A stretch of 64,000 nt of DNA. It comes from Odobenus rosmarus divergens (lineage: Eukaryota; Chordata; Mammalia; Carnivora; Odobenidae). The number at the start of each line of letters is the position of its first letter. Position 1 is the first letter of the stretch. Below, piece by piece: positions 1 to 12,394 of this stretch. A program made the position numbers and the translations under genes. Below the pieces are notes generated by a model. It ran no database searches. It was not told where the DNA came from and saw only the letters and a list, made by a program, of their open reading frames with translations. The stretch spans positions 1,945,521 through 2,009,520 of the forward strand of contig NW_004450458.1 in the NCBI RefSeq assembly GCF_000321225.1, given 5' to 3'.

Positions 1-597
1 GTTTATCTCAAAAAACTGCCAGGACCAGGAATCAGATTCCAAGATCCAGGCTCCTTTAGCTCCTCCATGCTGTTGCTATTAAAGTGGAAATCCGCCCCCT
101 CACTTATGGGTCCTTACGCAGAACATAGGGTGTCTGTGATATCCCGTGTGGTTTATTTGCATGTTTTGTCCAAAACCCAAGAACAGTATGTGCCTCAGGC
201 TCATATCAAACCTCTAACAATGGGGCTATTTTAGTCATGGGGCTGTCTTTCTTTCTAAAGCAGTATATTCTTTGAGTAAACCTTTCTTAAAGCATTAACG
301 AAAATTTTGCCAGTAAGAGTTCCATGATCAAGTAAATTCTGGAAATACTAGGATACACAACATGAAACTGTTTAGTTATTGTTGTTCGACTGGGGACCTC
401 TCCTTTGATATGATAATATCACCATTAATTTACAAAAGGAGTTTACAACGGGCCGCATTTCCTAAATCTACCTGACAAGAGAACTTTTTCAGGGCCCATC
501 TGTCAGAGCTAGTGATCCAAAGATCACACCTTGAGAAACACCGATCTCAGGCAATCCTATAGCTGCAGATGTAGACACACTTTTGGAACTTAGTTTA

Positions 598-812
598 TTT
601 ATTTATTTTTAAAGATTTTATTTATTTATTTGTCAGAGAGAGAGCACAAGCAGGGCGAACGGCAGGCAGAGGGAGAGCGGCAGGCAGAGGGAGAGGGAGA
701 AGTAGGTTTCTCGCTGAGCAGGGAGCCCAATGTGGAGCTGGATCCCAGGACCCTGGGATCATGACCTGAGCCGAAGGCAGATGCTTAACCGACTGAACCA
801 CCCAGGTGCTCC
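598..812 (-). mobile_element. CAN-SINE
   Basis: Minus-strand copy: AAGATTTTATTTATTT tail, GA-rich body and CCACCCAGGTGC head complement. A perfect 14-bp target-site duplication TGGAACTTAGTTTA lies at 584-597 and 813-826. Confidence 0.96.
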
Positions 813-826
813 TGGAACTTAGTTTA

Positions 827-1453
827 ATCATGACTCTTCTTTACTCCACAAAGTCAATATGTTTAATCAGTGAGGATTCTTTCAGTTGCAGAGGATGGAA
901 CTCTAACTCAAACTTGCTTAAACAACAGGGAGACTTTATTGACCCCTGAAATTCAGAAATCTACAGATAGGGCTACCTTCAAGTAAGGTTTGATCCGGCA
1001 GTTCAAGCAATATAATCAAAGACACAATTTCTCCATGTTCCTCACTCTGCCTCTCATGGTGTTGACTTCGTTACCAGGCTATACCCAGGGGCAGGGGTGC
1101 TCCCTGCCCCATGCACTCCAGGCTTTCCCTTTGTGGTAGCAAAATGGTTGCCCTAGTTCCCAACTTCTCGTTTTCCTTTTACAACCTCCCAAGAAGATAA
1201 AAAGACTCTATCCTGGTATGTTATTCCTGGGAGCCTGTCTTTCTCTCATTGGTCCAACTTGGGTCATTTGCTGATTCCCATATCAAATACTGTGCTGAGA
1301 GGAATGGGATTTGCTGAGAGACCTGAGCCAATTGGAGCCCATCTGTGGAGCTACAGCTAGGGCTCAATCCTATCCAGACTCCAATGCTGAGAAAGGGAGG
1401 AGTACATTCCCATATCCACATACGAGAATCTTAACCATTTACTAATCTTTGTC
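827..1453. repeat. Possible old interspersed repeat (family not assigned)
   Basis: The 880-1435 segment resembles a known mammalian interspersed pattern: TTTCAGTTGCAGAGGATGGA near the start, then a GTTGACTTCGTT / GTGGTAGCAAAATGG order. I cannot name the family. No gene is seen. Confidence 0.35.
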
Positions 1454-1466
1454 CCATTTAGGCTTT

Positions 1467-1656
1467 TTTTATTTATTATTTATTTGACAGAGAGAGAGAG
1501 AGAGAGCAGAAGCAGGGAGAGTGGCAGGCAGAGGAAGAGAGAGAAGCAGGCTTCCCACTGAGCAGGGAGCCCAATGTGGGGCTTGATCCCAGGACCCTGG
1601 GATCATGACCTCAATGGAAGGCAGATGCTTAACCGACTGAGCCACCCAGGCGCCCC
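1467..1656 (-). mobile_element. CAN-SINE
   Basis: Minus-strand copy ending GAGCCACCCAGGCGCCCC. Imperfect duplication CATTTAGGCTTTTT / CATATAGTCTTTTT at its ends. Confidence 0.93.
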
Positions 1657-1749
1657 CATATAGTCTTTTTAACATGAACTTTATTTAGGAAACAGTATTT
1701 TGCAATAAGCCCAAGTGTTTCCCTAAGTGCTTCATAAATATTAATCCTA

Positions 1750-1860
1750 ATAAAATCCTTGTTCCATAGATGAGAAAATGAGCACAGAATGGTTAGATAT
1801 CTTGCCCATGGTCACACAGCTGGTAAGTAGCTGAATGTTAGAAAGTGTCAGAATCCAGAT
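1750..1860 (+). repeat. MIR fragment
   Basis: Contains the MIR core order: TAGATGAGAAAATGAG, then CTTGCCCATGGTCACACAGC, then TGGTAAGTAGCTGAA. Confidence 0.8.
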
Positions 1861-2054
1861 TTGGATACAGGTGGCCTGGCTCCAGAGTTCCCGCTTTTAG
1901 CCTGCCCCTCAATTTCATCTTTGTGATTGCTTTTGCTAATATAGCTTTATTAGAGTGGGATGCTTCTAAGCCTACTACCCCAGCAGATTATGAGCTTCTT
2001 GGTGGTAGGGAGCACCTCTATCTATAATAACAAAGATTTGGAGCAGAATAGAGT

Positions 2055-2215
2055 GAAATGTTTATTATTCTTTATTTGAATCCCAGGATAGTTAACACAT
2101 AGTGTGATATTAGTTTCAGGTGGACAACATAGCGATTCAACACTTCCTTACACCACCCGGTGCTCCTCATGACGAGCCTACTCTGAATCCCTTGCACCTT
2201 TGTGAACTGTTTATT
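2055..2215 (-). mobile_element. L1 3' end fragment (carnivore type)
   Basis: Complement of the carnivore L1 3' terminus: AGTTAACACATAGTGTGATA, then TAGTTTCAGGTGGACAACAT, then GATTCAACACTTCC. Heavily 5' truncated. Confidence 0.75.
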
Positions 2216-3514
2216 AATTACCTCAGAATAAAAGACACTTTCCTCAAATATATTGTTTTATTTATGAACATAATGGGTAAGTATTATGAAACAGTGCCCA
2301 GGAATGCTCAAGAAATGCTTGTTTGTTGGACAAGTAGCATTATTGTCCTGAAGATGCATCTTAGTGGACGCTCCGCGTGTCTGCCCTACTCACAGCTTCA
2401 GGCATTTCGAATGCTCTCGGTCAGGTGACTCCCCTCTCATGGCCCCATCTCCTGCACTTATGCAAAAGCCACCAATCTACTCCTCAGTTGCCTGTGAGGC
2501 AATCTGGCCTGAAAGCTTACCCAATAAGGGCGTTCCATAATGAATGGTTTGCCAAGCTTTGTACACAAGTCGTAAACCAGCTAAAATATTCCCCAGCCCA
2601 TTCAGCCTAACCACCCCACTTTTTGATGGGAAAATACTCTGTAATAACAAATATTTCTAGCAGATCACAGGGAACCTATAAAATAGTGTTTGTATTATAG
2701 CATAAAACAATGCACAGTAAACTTTAAAAATAACTTTATTCTACTCACTTTGAGAGCGTGTTGAAAATTATCAACATGTGAGGTAGCACATTGGCCATGA
2801 AATGTCTCTGTCTTACAGCAATTTGAAAAACTGATATATACCTGTTTTAGCAATCGAGGCATGGGTTATTTCTGCTTAAGTGGTAATTGCACAACTTCTA
2901 GTCTAGCTATTATAAATCAGAAATACAAAAAGATGTTTTGCCACACATTGTAGGGTGAACCAAACAGCACACTATAAACTCAACTGATAAAGATTAAAAA
3001 AAAAAAAACCAAACCAATACCACATCATTAAAAATCAGTACCAACTTTGACCAACTTTACCCTCAGCAACAGCTGTGGACACAAATATGTCCAAGGAGGT
3101 CATGCACACAGGTGACCAAATGTCCTTTTAGGCAAGTTAGTTCAATTTCTGGATTCTCTCTCCTGTGAGGGCAAACGGAAGGAGGGGAAAGGGTGAGAGA
3201 TCAGGTTTCTGGGCCTTACTCCTGCCCTGACATCTGGTCATTTACCAAGATGAACCATAGCCTAAGGCTTCAACATTCTCTTCAAGGGAGTGGGGGAGCA
3301 TGGGCCCCTCAGGGATCATATCCCCACGTGGCACCCAAGATCCAGCCAGGGTTCTCAAGTTAGTTCATTCCACAGCAAGAGTTAAGAACTGTCAGTCATC
3401 TTGAGCGTGCCTAGTGGCTGCCTACAATTTAAGGAAAATGGCCAGAATAACTTTCAAGAAACATTCAAACACACAGCAATTATGATTTGGCAGTGGGAAA
3501 ATCGATTTTTTAAA
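2216..3514. other. Intergenic sequence, nothing recognised
   Basis: Moderately AT-rich unique DNA with a short poly(A) run near 2996-3008. The short open frames here have no recognisable domain. Confidence 0.5.
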
Positions 3515-3528
3515 AACAAGTGCAGTTG

Positions 3529-3728
3529 AGGGTGCCTGGGTGGCTCAGTCAGTTAAGCGTCTGCCTTCGGCTCAGGTCATGATCCCGGGGTCCTGGGATC
3601 GAGTCCCACATCGGGCTCCCCCTGCTCAGTGGAGAGCCTGCTTCTCCCTCTGCTACTCCTCCAGCTTGTGCTCTCTCTATCAAGTAAATAAATAAAATCT
3701 TTAAAATAATAATAATAAGAAAATAATA
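3529..3728 (+). mobile_element. CAN-SINE
   Basis: Plus-strand copy with head GGTGCCTGGGTGGCTCAGTC and an AATAAT-rich tail. Target-site duplication ACAAGTGCAGTTG lies at both ends. Confidence 0.96.
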
Positions 3729-3743
3729 AAACAAGTGCAGTTG

Positions 3744-4842
3744 TATATGAAGGTAGTTTTTGTAAACTACAATAAACAGACATTGTTGGTGTTCCATTCT
3801 TGATGCTACAAAGGTTGGAGAAAAGGCAGCAAGGAGCAAAGGACAGGATACGAATCACCTGCTCAGAAAAGGTAGAAACCACTGGATCATGGCGTCCATT
3901 ACTGCCGTTACAATTACAAAATAATTCCCATTTGTTTCCCAGAAGGGTTACTTTGTAACAAAACTAAAAGTATCCGTTTAAATAATATGAATACGGGTAG
4001 ATATAATTAATAAAACACACAGTGAATATAAACACTTCCTAACTTGTTCTATATACAAGCCACCTAAAAAGTTATATTTGACCAAATCTTTCAGTAAGTT
4101 TTGATTACCCACACTATAGGGCATTTAGAGTTGCAAATCAAATTCTATCTTAAGATAACTATTTTCATTTGAGCCATTACTGTTTTGTGTTCTGCTGTGT
4201 GTTTTATAGAGAACATTCTCAGGCACTAAAATATTACTTAAAATTCTCATAAAGAAAAACAAAAACCCTTCCATTTGAAGAGACGTTAATTTCAGGAATA
4301 AACTGCATGCATAAATTGAAATAAAGTGTTAATGCTAGGCTTTTACCTCACCTAATTAAAAAAAATTACAGGCTTGCATGTATCATACTACGTTTAAGAC
4401 AGTGTTGCCAGATTAGCTGGAATAAACCAATAGACACAAAACTGTGTTCCCTTAATAAGCAATTTTGACCCAAATTTGCACAACAACAACAACAAAAATA
4501 GCTCTCACTGAGAACCATAGGCACTCAAGGTAACTCCAACATGTCACCAGTACAAAAGTATCCTTTCCCACTGCTGGAATTCAAGATGCCTAGGTGGAAA
4601 GGTGCACAGCAGAATTGCAAAGTAGCAACCAAGACTTCTTGCTGGACTATTGCTTCAGAATCCTCAGGAAATTAATTTCAACTTATCAATACCAAGGTTA
4701 ATAACTGAATCATCCGTTGCATTGGTTACCATTAAGCAGGCTTACGTCAGACATTCAAACGAAAGTTTGTGGAAGTTGATGACAACCTCAGAGCCACAAT
4801 TGGATGGAGTAGGAGCAAAGAAGACCTGCCTTGAATATCAGC

Positions 4843-4875
<33 letters not shown>

Positions 4876-6590
4876 ATGCTCACTCCACGGCCATTAATAC
4901 GAAAGCAAATGGTTGAAACTGACCTGCCCTGCCCTCCACACACCCCCACACGTTTATACCTGTGTGTTGGAGGGTTCTTTTGGCTTGGAGGATGGTCCTT
5001 AGGATTCATTTTCATCCGATGTCACCTGGACCAAAATCCTGGAGGAAAGCAGCTGAGTAAGCAGGGCTTGAGCTTCCCCCGTCACACTCCCCCCGCTGCT
5101 TATGGCCTGTTCTCTGTCTCCTTTCAGTACCGACAGCAGAGACATTTTATCCTCCCTCTTGGGTTAGCGTTGGCATCCTGTTGCTCCACATCCTTGCCTT
5201 GGCTTAGGATTTTGGACTCTGTCAGGGGATCACCGACAGGCTTAGCAGGGCACAAGGGCATTTCGGAGGCATGCGGGGCTGTTTCACAACAGCATGCCGT
5301 GAATGACGTGGACAAGGCTCACCAAACATTCTATCAGCAAAACAGCTTTCCTATCTGGCGTCATGTGGTCACGTACCCAGAAAGGGATCGTGTCAGCTCT
5401 TGTCTGTCCTTTCTCCCCAGTGACCCACCCAAGGTGTCACTCTTGTCACAGCTGCTTCTGAATGTCCCAGAAGTGAGGGCCCGAAGGGGCCCTCTTCTTG
5501 TCACAAGTGCCCATGACCCATGGCTGCTCTCCCAATTCAGGAATGCGCGTCCCGTGCCCACTTCTGCCACGTAGAGCAAATGCCCCAGGTGGGAAGAGAG
5601 AGAGAATGACAGCAAAGTGCAGACACTCCCAGAGATGGGAGGCAAACACGAGAGACATCGCTCACCAGACTCATGCTGGAGAGCAGGCACTTAATCTGGC
5701 CCCGGTAGGAAATGTTCCTTGGAATGTGGCAGGCCTTGCCATCAAGGGCAAACATGCTTGGGTGAGCCCCTGGTGGTGCTGGGGACCCCTGTGGGGGACC
5801 AGACACAGCTCCTCCTGGCCTTTCCCATGAATCTCAGCACAAGAAGGCATAGGATTATTTTTAAGGCTCATCTGTTTTGCTCAGTGAGAGGTTGAGTGAA
5901 CTTCTCTGCTGCTAATGCAAATGGCATATGGAATGAGGTCTGGAGGGGAGACCAGCCGTGCACATAAGGAGGTCAGGGCCTTTTGAGAGGATAGGGCCCA
6001 GTCGCTCAACCCCTGTTCCCTAAGAATCAATTGCAGGATCTCTGGCAAGAGGGCCTGGAACAGCTCTAAGGAAGGCCCAAGTTCGGAGAAGGTCTATAGG
6101 ACGACCAAAATAAAGTTACTGCGATGGTCAAGAAAAGGGTGACCCTAGGCTAGCCCTGGCATTGAGGAGACTGCTGAAAGTCTGGGTTCCAGGGGGTCGC
6201 TGACACCAAAGTAAATTCTTCTGAGCCCTCCTGGGATTTGGCTGCAAGAAGAGAAGTGACCCATGCAGGGAATGAAAGAGGTTGAGGAGCTGTAAGGCAC
6301 GGGACTTGGTCTTCCTGAGGCTCTTGAGGATCACTCCACCAGCCCTGGATGCAACCCGAACATGGCCTTCAGCAACATCAAAACTTTTGATCGGATGTTG
6401 CTAAACGGCTTTTCTCAAAGCATTTCCCAAAAATGCATCAGTCTTGAAAATTTTTGCCAGCCTGAAAAGGGGAAGGGTTCAATTGGTGGTGGTGCCATGT
6501 GCTTTTAGGCTATTCTATCACTTTTTCTTGACCCTAGAGATTTCTAGGAGTCTAACTTAAAATTCTCAAGCATGGCCACAAAAAGAGATG
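3744..6590. other. Intergenic sequence, no gene recognised
   Basis: Unique DNA apart from the AC repeat at 4844. The part at 4880-5830 is somewhat GC-richer, with overlapping long open frames (one of 247 codons), but no domain, start context or splice pattern that I recognise. Confidence 0.5.
4844..4873. repeat. (AC)n microsatellite
   Basis: About 15 CA units in intergenic DNA. Confidence 0.95.
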
Positions 6591-6945
6591 CTCAAGAATG
6601 TTCATAGGGCATTGTTTGTTATAGAAACAAAAATTGAAACAATACAAATGTCCATAAATAGGGGACTAGCTGTATAGCTTATGGCATTTCTATACTCAAG
6701 AGAGCTATGCAGTCGTTCAAAAGACTGAGCTCATCCAACATACGTGGACGTGGAAAGATATTAGAAACACATAGACAAGGGAAAATGTGTGCATAATGTA
6801 TAACAAATACATATCTTGTTTATGCTTTTACAGTGTGTTTACACATATATATGCACATGAATTCCCAGGAGAGAAAGTAAAAGGAAGAGAAACTAATGAT
6901 GGTGGTTAACTCTGATGAAAGAAGACTGCTCTGCCGATTTCTAAA
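6591..6945 (+). mobile_element. L1 fragment (3' ORF2/UTR region, old)
   Basis: Recognisable L1 order: ATGTTCATAGGGCATTG, AATTGAAACAATACAAATGT, CCATAAATAGGGGACTAG. Degenerate and non-coding. Confidence 0.7.
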
Positions 6946-6958
6946 CTGCTTGAGCCTT

Positions 6959-7168
6959 GGGGCACCTGGGTGGCTCAGTCGGTTAAATGTCTGCCTTTGG
7001 TTCAGGTCATGACCCTGGGGTCCTAGGATCGAGCCCCATGTTGAGCTCTCTGCTCAGTAGGGAGCCTCCCTCTCCCTCTGCCTGCCGCTCCGCCTGCTTG
7101 TGCTCGCATTCTCTCTCTCTCTCTCTGTCAAAAAAACAAATAAAACCCTAAAAAAATTTAAAAAATAA
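6959..7168 (+). mobile_element. CAN-SINE
   Basis: Head GGCACCTGGGTGGCTCAGTC, CT-rich body and A-rich tail. Near-identical flanks TTGAGCCTTG / TTGAGTCTTG. Confidence 0.95.
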
Positions 7169-7351
7169 ATTGAGTCTTGACAAAGAAAAAAAATTCATGT
7201 ATGGTGTGTGCAATAAAAAGAAAAAGGGGGTAGAGTTGCCTTTGCACGTAAAGCAAGCTGGTTTCACCAAGCTGTCTGTCCACTAGAAAAAGTGCTTGCC
7301 TTAGAACTTTGAGTATCACCTTAAAGATAACAGGGTGCATTTAACAGTTTA

Positions 7352-7561
7352 TTTTATTTTATTTTTTAAAGATTTATTTATTTATTTGAGAGAGAGAGAG
7401 AGAGAGCATGAGCGGGAGGGACAGAAGGAGAGAGAATCTCAAGCAGACTCCGGCTGAGTGGGGAACCTGATTTCGGGGTTCCATCCCAGGACCCTGAGAT
7501 CACAAACTGAGCCGAAACCGACAGTCTGACACTTCCCTGGCTGCACCCCCCAGGCGCCCCA
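7352..7561 (-). mobile_element. CAN-SINE (diverged)
   Basis: Minus copy with AAAGATTTATTTATTT and GAGAGA runs, ending CCCCCAGGCGCCCC. The head complement is more diverged than in neighbours. Confidence 0.88.
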
Positions 7562-7619
7562 AGAGTTTATTTTTAAACAGTGTTTATTAAAGAGTCAAAG
7601 AGTTTATTTTAAAACAGTG

Positions 7620-8085
7620 CTTCTCAAATTTTACCATTTAAAAAGATTCTGGAGATCTTGTTAAGAAGCAGATTCCATGGTTCGTCTCCCCCTCCAATTT
7701 CCCCTGCTTCATTCTTCCCCTCCTGCTATCTTCTTCTTTTTTTTTTTTTTAACATATATTGTATTATTTGTTTCAGAGGTACAACTGAGGGTTCTAGAGG
7801 GGAGGGGGGTGGGGGGATGGGTTAGCCTGGTGATGGGTATTAAAGAGGGCACATACTGCATGGAGCACTGGGTGTTATACACAAACAATGAATCATGGAA
7901 CACTACATCAAAAGCTAATGATATAATGTATGGTGATTAACATGACAATAAAAAATTTTTAAAAAAGATGCAGATTCCAAATCAGTAGGTCTGGGGTGGG
8001 GCCTGACGTCCAGCCTTTCTAAGGAGCTCTCAGGGAGCCAATGCTGCTGGTCCATGGAACACACTTTGGGTAACAAGATTTTAAG
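7620..8085. repeat. MER5-like DNA transposon remnant split by an L1
   Basis: Left part 7620-7677 and right part 7970-8085 together resemble a MER5-type (hAT-Charlie) non-autonomous element: TTCTCAAATTTTACC, then TAGGTCTGGGGTGGGGCCTG, then a TGGGTAACAAG end. The middle is an inserted L1. Confidence 0.65.
7678..7969 (+). mobile_element. Truncated L1 3' end inserted in MER5-like element
   Basis: Carnivore L1 3' terminus: CCTGGTGATGGGTATTAAAG, GAGCACTGGGTGTTATACAC, GGTGATTAACATGACAATAA and an A tail. Duplication GCAGATTCCA at 7668-7677 and 7970-7979 marks insertion. Confidence 0.85.
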
Positions 8086-9536
8086 AGGGTTCTTGCTTTT
8101 GTGGCATTTCCCTACAGTCCAGGACATTAGTTTCTCTTGCCCTCCCTCAAAATCAAGAGCATTTACCATTCTAGGGGGCTGTCTATGCCTAGAAACACAG
8201 AATACATGTCATGGAAAATTGGCTGAGTTGCATCAAAATGCATTGGTTTGGCCACCAACATGTTGTCTATGTCTGTAAGTGCATTTCAGTTCCAATAAAT
8301 GCGTGCACGCAGGTCTCAGGTAAACATATTGATTTAAATGAAAATTCACGGGTTGGGAAACAAAAATAGGATTGCTGTGAAAACACATTGCATTAAGTAT
8401 TTCCCATAATTCCCACAAACAGATGCTAAGAAATAGATGTTTTGGTTTCAATGGTAGCTCATTGAATTCATTGGCGCGCTGTTTGTTTCACTGAATATGT
8501 ATGAGTTTTGATGAAAATGCATTGCTTGGAAGAAATCAGTCAGGCTCTTCCCATACGGTCCGGTTGTAATGTCCTTCTTAATTTTATAGTGCCCCACCAT
8601 CTTTGCTCTTATTTATGAATACATATTATTTCTGATGTTCCATATTGCTTACTGTGGCAGTAAATATAACAACTGTATCTGTTCCTTGAGTTTCTAAGGT
8701 AGTGGATATAAAAATTGAACATTAAGGAATATAAATGTGACTAAAATCTATGTCAGAGTAACTAAAAGATGTTTTTTATCTCAAAATACTATTTTTTCCT
8801 GAAATTTTATATAGAAAAATACATTTTTACATGTTGGACTAAATCGAGAACCAATTTTGATATCATAATACTGTACTTTAAACAGAAATATTGGCGATAT
8901 GTGATCAATAGATGATATAACCACAAGAAAACTGCATTGGAGACCAATGTACTGAACTGAAGACAGAATTATAATTTGTATCAAATGAATGCCCTGAAAT
9001 GGACCTACATCAAACAGAGTGCTCATAAGCATGTTGCTAATCCCTGTTGCTACCTAAAGACATAATGGCCTTTATGGTGGAGAGGGGGAAAGGAGCAAGG
9101 AAGGTTTCTTTATATTGTGACAGTGTTCTGATACAGTATTTTAGACACCCATATGGGTCAAAAATATAGCACATGGTCAGCCAGTTGTCTGGTGGGCAAA
9201 ATTATTCTTGATTCAGTGTGAGAATTAAAGGGGGAGTTGGTGTACAAGCTACATGGATGCAGTTAGTTAGATGTATTTATTTTATTCACCAAATCTAGCT
9301 TGACAAGGAACTCTTAAGCCTGGATAGGCTTCACCCAGAAATGAGCATTAGTCCATTAGGAACAGGAGTGCCATTTTATCGGGTCACTTACAAAATCCAA
9401 TCTAGGTCAAAATTGCAGGCTCCATGGCTGTGTGAACTCCAGCCTACATTCTCCTTGCAATTCAATGCTCAGAACACAGTCTCCTTCAATGATCCAGTCT
9501 AGCTAAAAAAGACATTGTATTTTCTCTTCTCAAGAT
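8086..9536. other. Intergenic sequence, nothing recognised
   Basis: AT-rich unique DNA. No gene and no confidently named repeat. Confidence 0.5.
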
Positions 9537-9545
9537 CTAGCCTTG

Positions 9546-9710
9546 GCTCAGATTGGTTAAACGTCTGCCTTCAGCTCAGGTCATGATCTCCTTGAATCGA
9601 GCCCCACATCGGGCTCCCTATTCAGCAGGGAGTCTGCTTCTCCCTCTCCCTCTGCCTCTCCCCCTGCTCATGCTCTCTCTCTCTCTCAAATAAATAAAAT
9701 CTTTAAAAAA
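9546..9710 (+). mobile_element. CAN-SINE, 5' truncated head
   Basis: Starts within the tRNA head (GGCTCAGATTGGTTAAACGT) and has a full CT body and A tail. Duplication CTAGCCTTG at 9537-9545 and 9716-9724. Confidence 0.92.
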
Positions 9711-9724
9711 AAGCCCTAGCCTTG

Positions 9725-11010
9725 ATGGATTATTTTGTGGGGAGGAATTCTGAAGTACATCAAGGTGATGATCATGGTTTCTACAATTTATTTTCAAATG
9801 ATTTAGAGAAATTATAAATCTCTCTCACACATGCACATGCATACACAAATCATCTATTATCTATGTATCTGTCTTATATTATCTACCTATATATCTATCT
9901 ATCTGAGAAATAAGCAAAAATGGTAAGGTAATAATTGTTAAGTCTAGATGAGGGGTATTTGGGTGTTTGTATACCATTTCCAGCATTTCTGACGATTTGA
10001 GTTTACTTTTTTAAAAAGTTGGTAAAAGACATTGCCTTGATTGGGTATGAGGACAGAAAAGAAAGTGCTGAATCTAGAGTCTGTATTAATGGATTAATTA
10101 ATGTATCACAAATGCTTGACACATGGTCAGTGCTAATAAATAATTTTTAAACTTAAGAAGTTCCTTCACTTGTCAAAAAGAAAGAAAGAGGGAGAGCAGG
10201 TGGCATGGAGCGGGGGAAGAAGGCAAGGAGAGAGGGAAGGGTTCTTAACAGTGTGAATTAATTTGTGGGGTGTCAAATTGGAACCAGAAGTCAGTTAAAA
10301 TAAAAATTCGAGACTTCTGGGAGGAAAAATCTTGCCTTGATTTTCTGAGTCACCCCCGTCCGTTGTCCATGGGAATGCCTTTCACCCTATTAAAAGGAGT
10401 CCCCCTTGTCCCCCAAGCTCTCTTGGACAGTAGAAGTCTACTCTGGTATTAAAGAAGTAATCCGAAGCTATTGCAAAACCAAGAAAGAACACAACCTTAA
10501 TCGCCCCAGACATTGAACAATAAAAGAGCTTTAACTGCTTGGCAGTCTTGATGCTACTTACATAGAAACCTATAAAAGATAATAGACCTTCAAGGTTTTG
10601 AGAAGTAATGCATTTGGGGGAAGAGTAATGCCTGTTTACTCCATCCTCTAGGGATAAACAGAGTTTTTCTTTCCCAGATACATTCCCAGGGTTAATTTCA
10701 GAGACTTAGGGGGTGATACAAACGTGGCATAGATCTAAGGACAGACATCTGACCATGAAAGGCCCAAGAAGTAGAATAATTTTAACTCAAAGGCCTGTAA
10801 GTAAAGCCCAAGATCAGGGGCCATCTTAACCCCAGGCAAGTAGTTCATCAGGAGGACTGACACAAGAAGCCCTAGGTGAGTCGAGAGGGAAATACAGAAT
10901 TTTAAAAAAAGATGGATAAAGCATTGTTATTCTTATTTTCTACTTTCCAAGACGTCAGCCCCACCATTTGATTCATTTGTTGCCAGGACAAATGTCTACA
11001 TTTTATTATT
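9725..11010. other. Intergenic sequence
   Basis: Unique DNA with the TATC repeat at 9866 and a weak L2-like end near 10106-10150 (ATGCTTGACACATGGTCAGT then AATAAATAATT). No gene. Confidence 0.45.
9866..9904. repeat. Imperfect TATC/TCTA simple repeat
   Basis: Degenerate ATCT-type repeats following a CACACATGCA-rich stretch. Confidence 0.7.
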
Positions 11011-11024
11011 ATTATTATTAAAGT

Positions 11025-11214
11025 ATTTAAAAAAATTTTAAGATTTTACTTATTCATTTGAGAGAGAGAGTGTGGCGGGGAGGAGCAGAGGGAGAGAATC
11101 TCAAGCCGACTCCTCGCTGAGCAGGGAGCCCAACAGGGGCCCAGAACCCTAAGATCATGACCTGAGCTGAAACCAAAAGTCAGAGGCTTAACCAACTGAG
11201 CCACCCAGGCGCCC
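11025..11214 (-). mobile_element. CAN-SINE
   Basis: Minus copy ending GAGCCACCCAGGCGCCCC, preceded by an ATT repeat at 11007-11022. Confidence 0.94.
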
Positions 11215-11322
11215 CTATTTTATTATTTTTTTTCAGTTTAAGTAATCTCTACATCCAACATGGGGCTCATACTCACAACCCCAAGATCAAGAGTCTGACT
11301 GAGCCAGCCAGGCACACCAACT
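11215..11322 (-). mobile_element. Short CAN-SINE variant
   Basis: Minus copy of the short tRNA-Lys SINE type: AGTTTAAGTAATCTCTACAT, GGGGCTCATACTCACAACCC, GAGCCAGCCAGGCACACC. Directly abuts the previous SINE. Confidence 0.88.
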
Positions 11323-11456
11323 TCCATATTTTAGAATGAGCCGCTTTCCCCTTGCCTTTGATGATGGTGAGCCAGGGTCTTCCCCTCCAGTTCAGGACAG
11401 CACCTGCTTCAAGGACTCCAGCGGTGTCATCTTTCCGTATGTCTTGAGGGTCTTGG

Positions 11457-11625
11457 CCTATTGGTTCTCAATCTTGGTTGCACAGTCAGGCTTTATCACA
11501 GTCCCAATCCTTGGTCAGGTGGGGTGCTTCACCTTTAATCGCCCCCTTTTTTTCACCATCAATACCATATAAAACTCTCCTAATGATTCCCATGTGCACC
11601 CAGGGTCTGGAATCCCTGGATTAGG
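11457..11625. repeat. MER5-like DNA transposon remnant
   Basis: TTGGTTCTCAATCTTGGTTG at the start and TAATGATTCCCATGTGCACC near the end match the MER5A/B layout, with a T-run in the middle. Confidence 0.6.
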
Positions 11626-12180
11626 CACTTTTCCTGTGCCCTGACCTCATGGAAAGAAGTATGAACTTTGTAGGAACAACCCAGTCCCTCCCTGGGATTT
11701 TCAAATCCCCAGGACCACCTGAGCCTAAATCAAATTCTAGGATGTCAGCTCTTTTAGGAGGGCGTATGAATGGATCACTCCTCTCTCCCAAACTCTTCAT
11801 ATGTTGAGGGGCGTTGAAGCAGAATATACCAGTTTTTAGCAGAACCAATTATAACCATGCCCCAAACCTCTGATGTAATGTTCTTTCTCAAAAGAAGAAG
11901 TAATGTATGTTTTCTCGAGATTCTTTACTGTGTGCTTCACAATTGAAGAAGAATCTAAATTGTTAAAGAAAAAAGCTAGTCTTAGATATCACTTCAAATT
12001 TCCCTTTCTGGTCCCCTTCCTCCTTCAAGACATTTGTTGGAGTGAGTATTGAGACCCATCAATTTCAGACATTTACTTATTCTTTGGTTTATACTTATTC
12101 TTTGTTTTTCCTCATGGGGTTTTCTGTAAAATTCATGTTAGGATCATCCTTCCTTTATAGTTTACACGGTCACTGGTTTA

Positions 12181-12290
12181 GGAATGTCTCATTCATTCAT
12201 TCATTTCATTCATTCAAAAAGCCTTTTGAGGCTCTATTATGTGCCAGCTTTGGAGAAATTAAAAACAAGGGAAGCTGCCAACAGATCTCC
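12181..12290 (-). repeat. L2/MIR-type 3' end fragment
   Basis: ATTCATTCATTCATTTCATT then CTATTATGTGCCAGC, a pattern of LINE2-type ends. Confidence 0.5.
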
Positions 12291-12394
12291 TTGCCGCCCA
12301 TCCCCATCTCACAAAAATACCTCCCACGTAGATACATAAGCTCACAGCTCAAGCTCTCTACTAGCACTCCAAATTCAAGATCAATTTGTCAACA

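Noticed and set aside
3530..3620. tRNA-like sequence with A- and B-box motifs
   Set aside because: It is the tRNA-Lys-derived head of a CAN-SINE with an A tail and target-site duplication; the same applies to the other SINE heads. No independent tRNA gene was seen.
4831..5574. 247-codon plus-strand frame starting in the AC repeat
   Set aside because: No recognisable domain, starts with repeat-encoded His-Thr, and other frames are similarly open; kept as unexplained but not called a gene.
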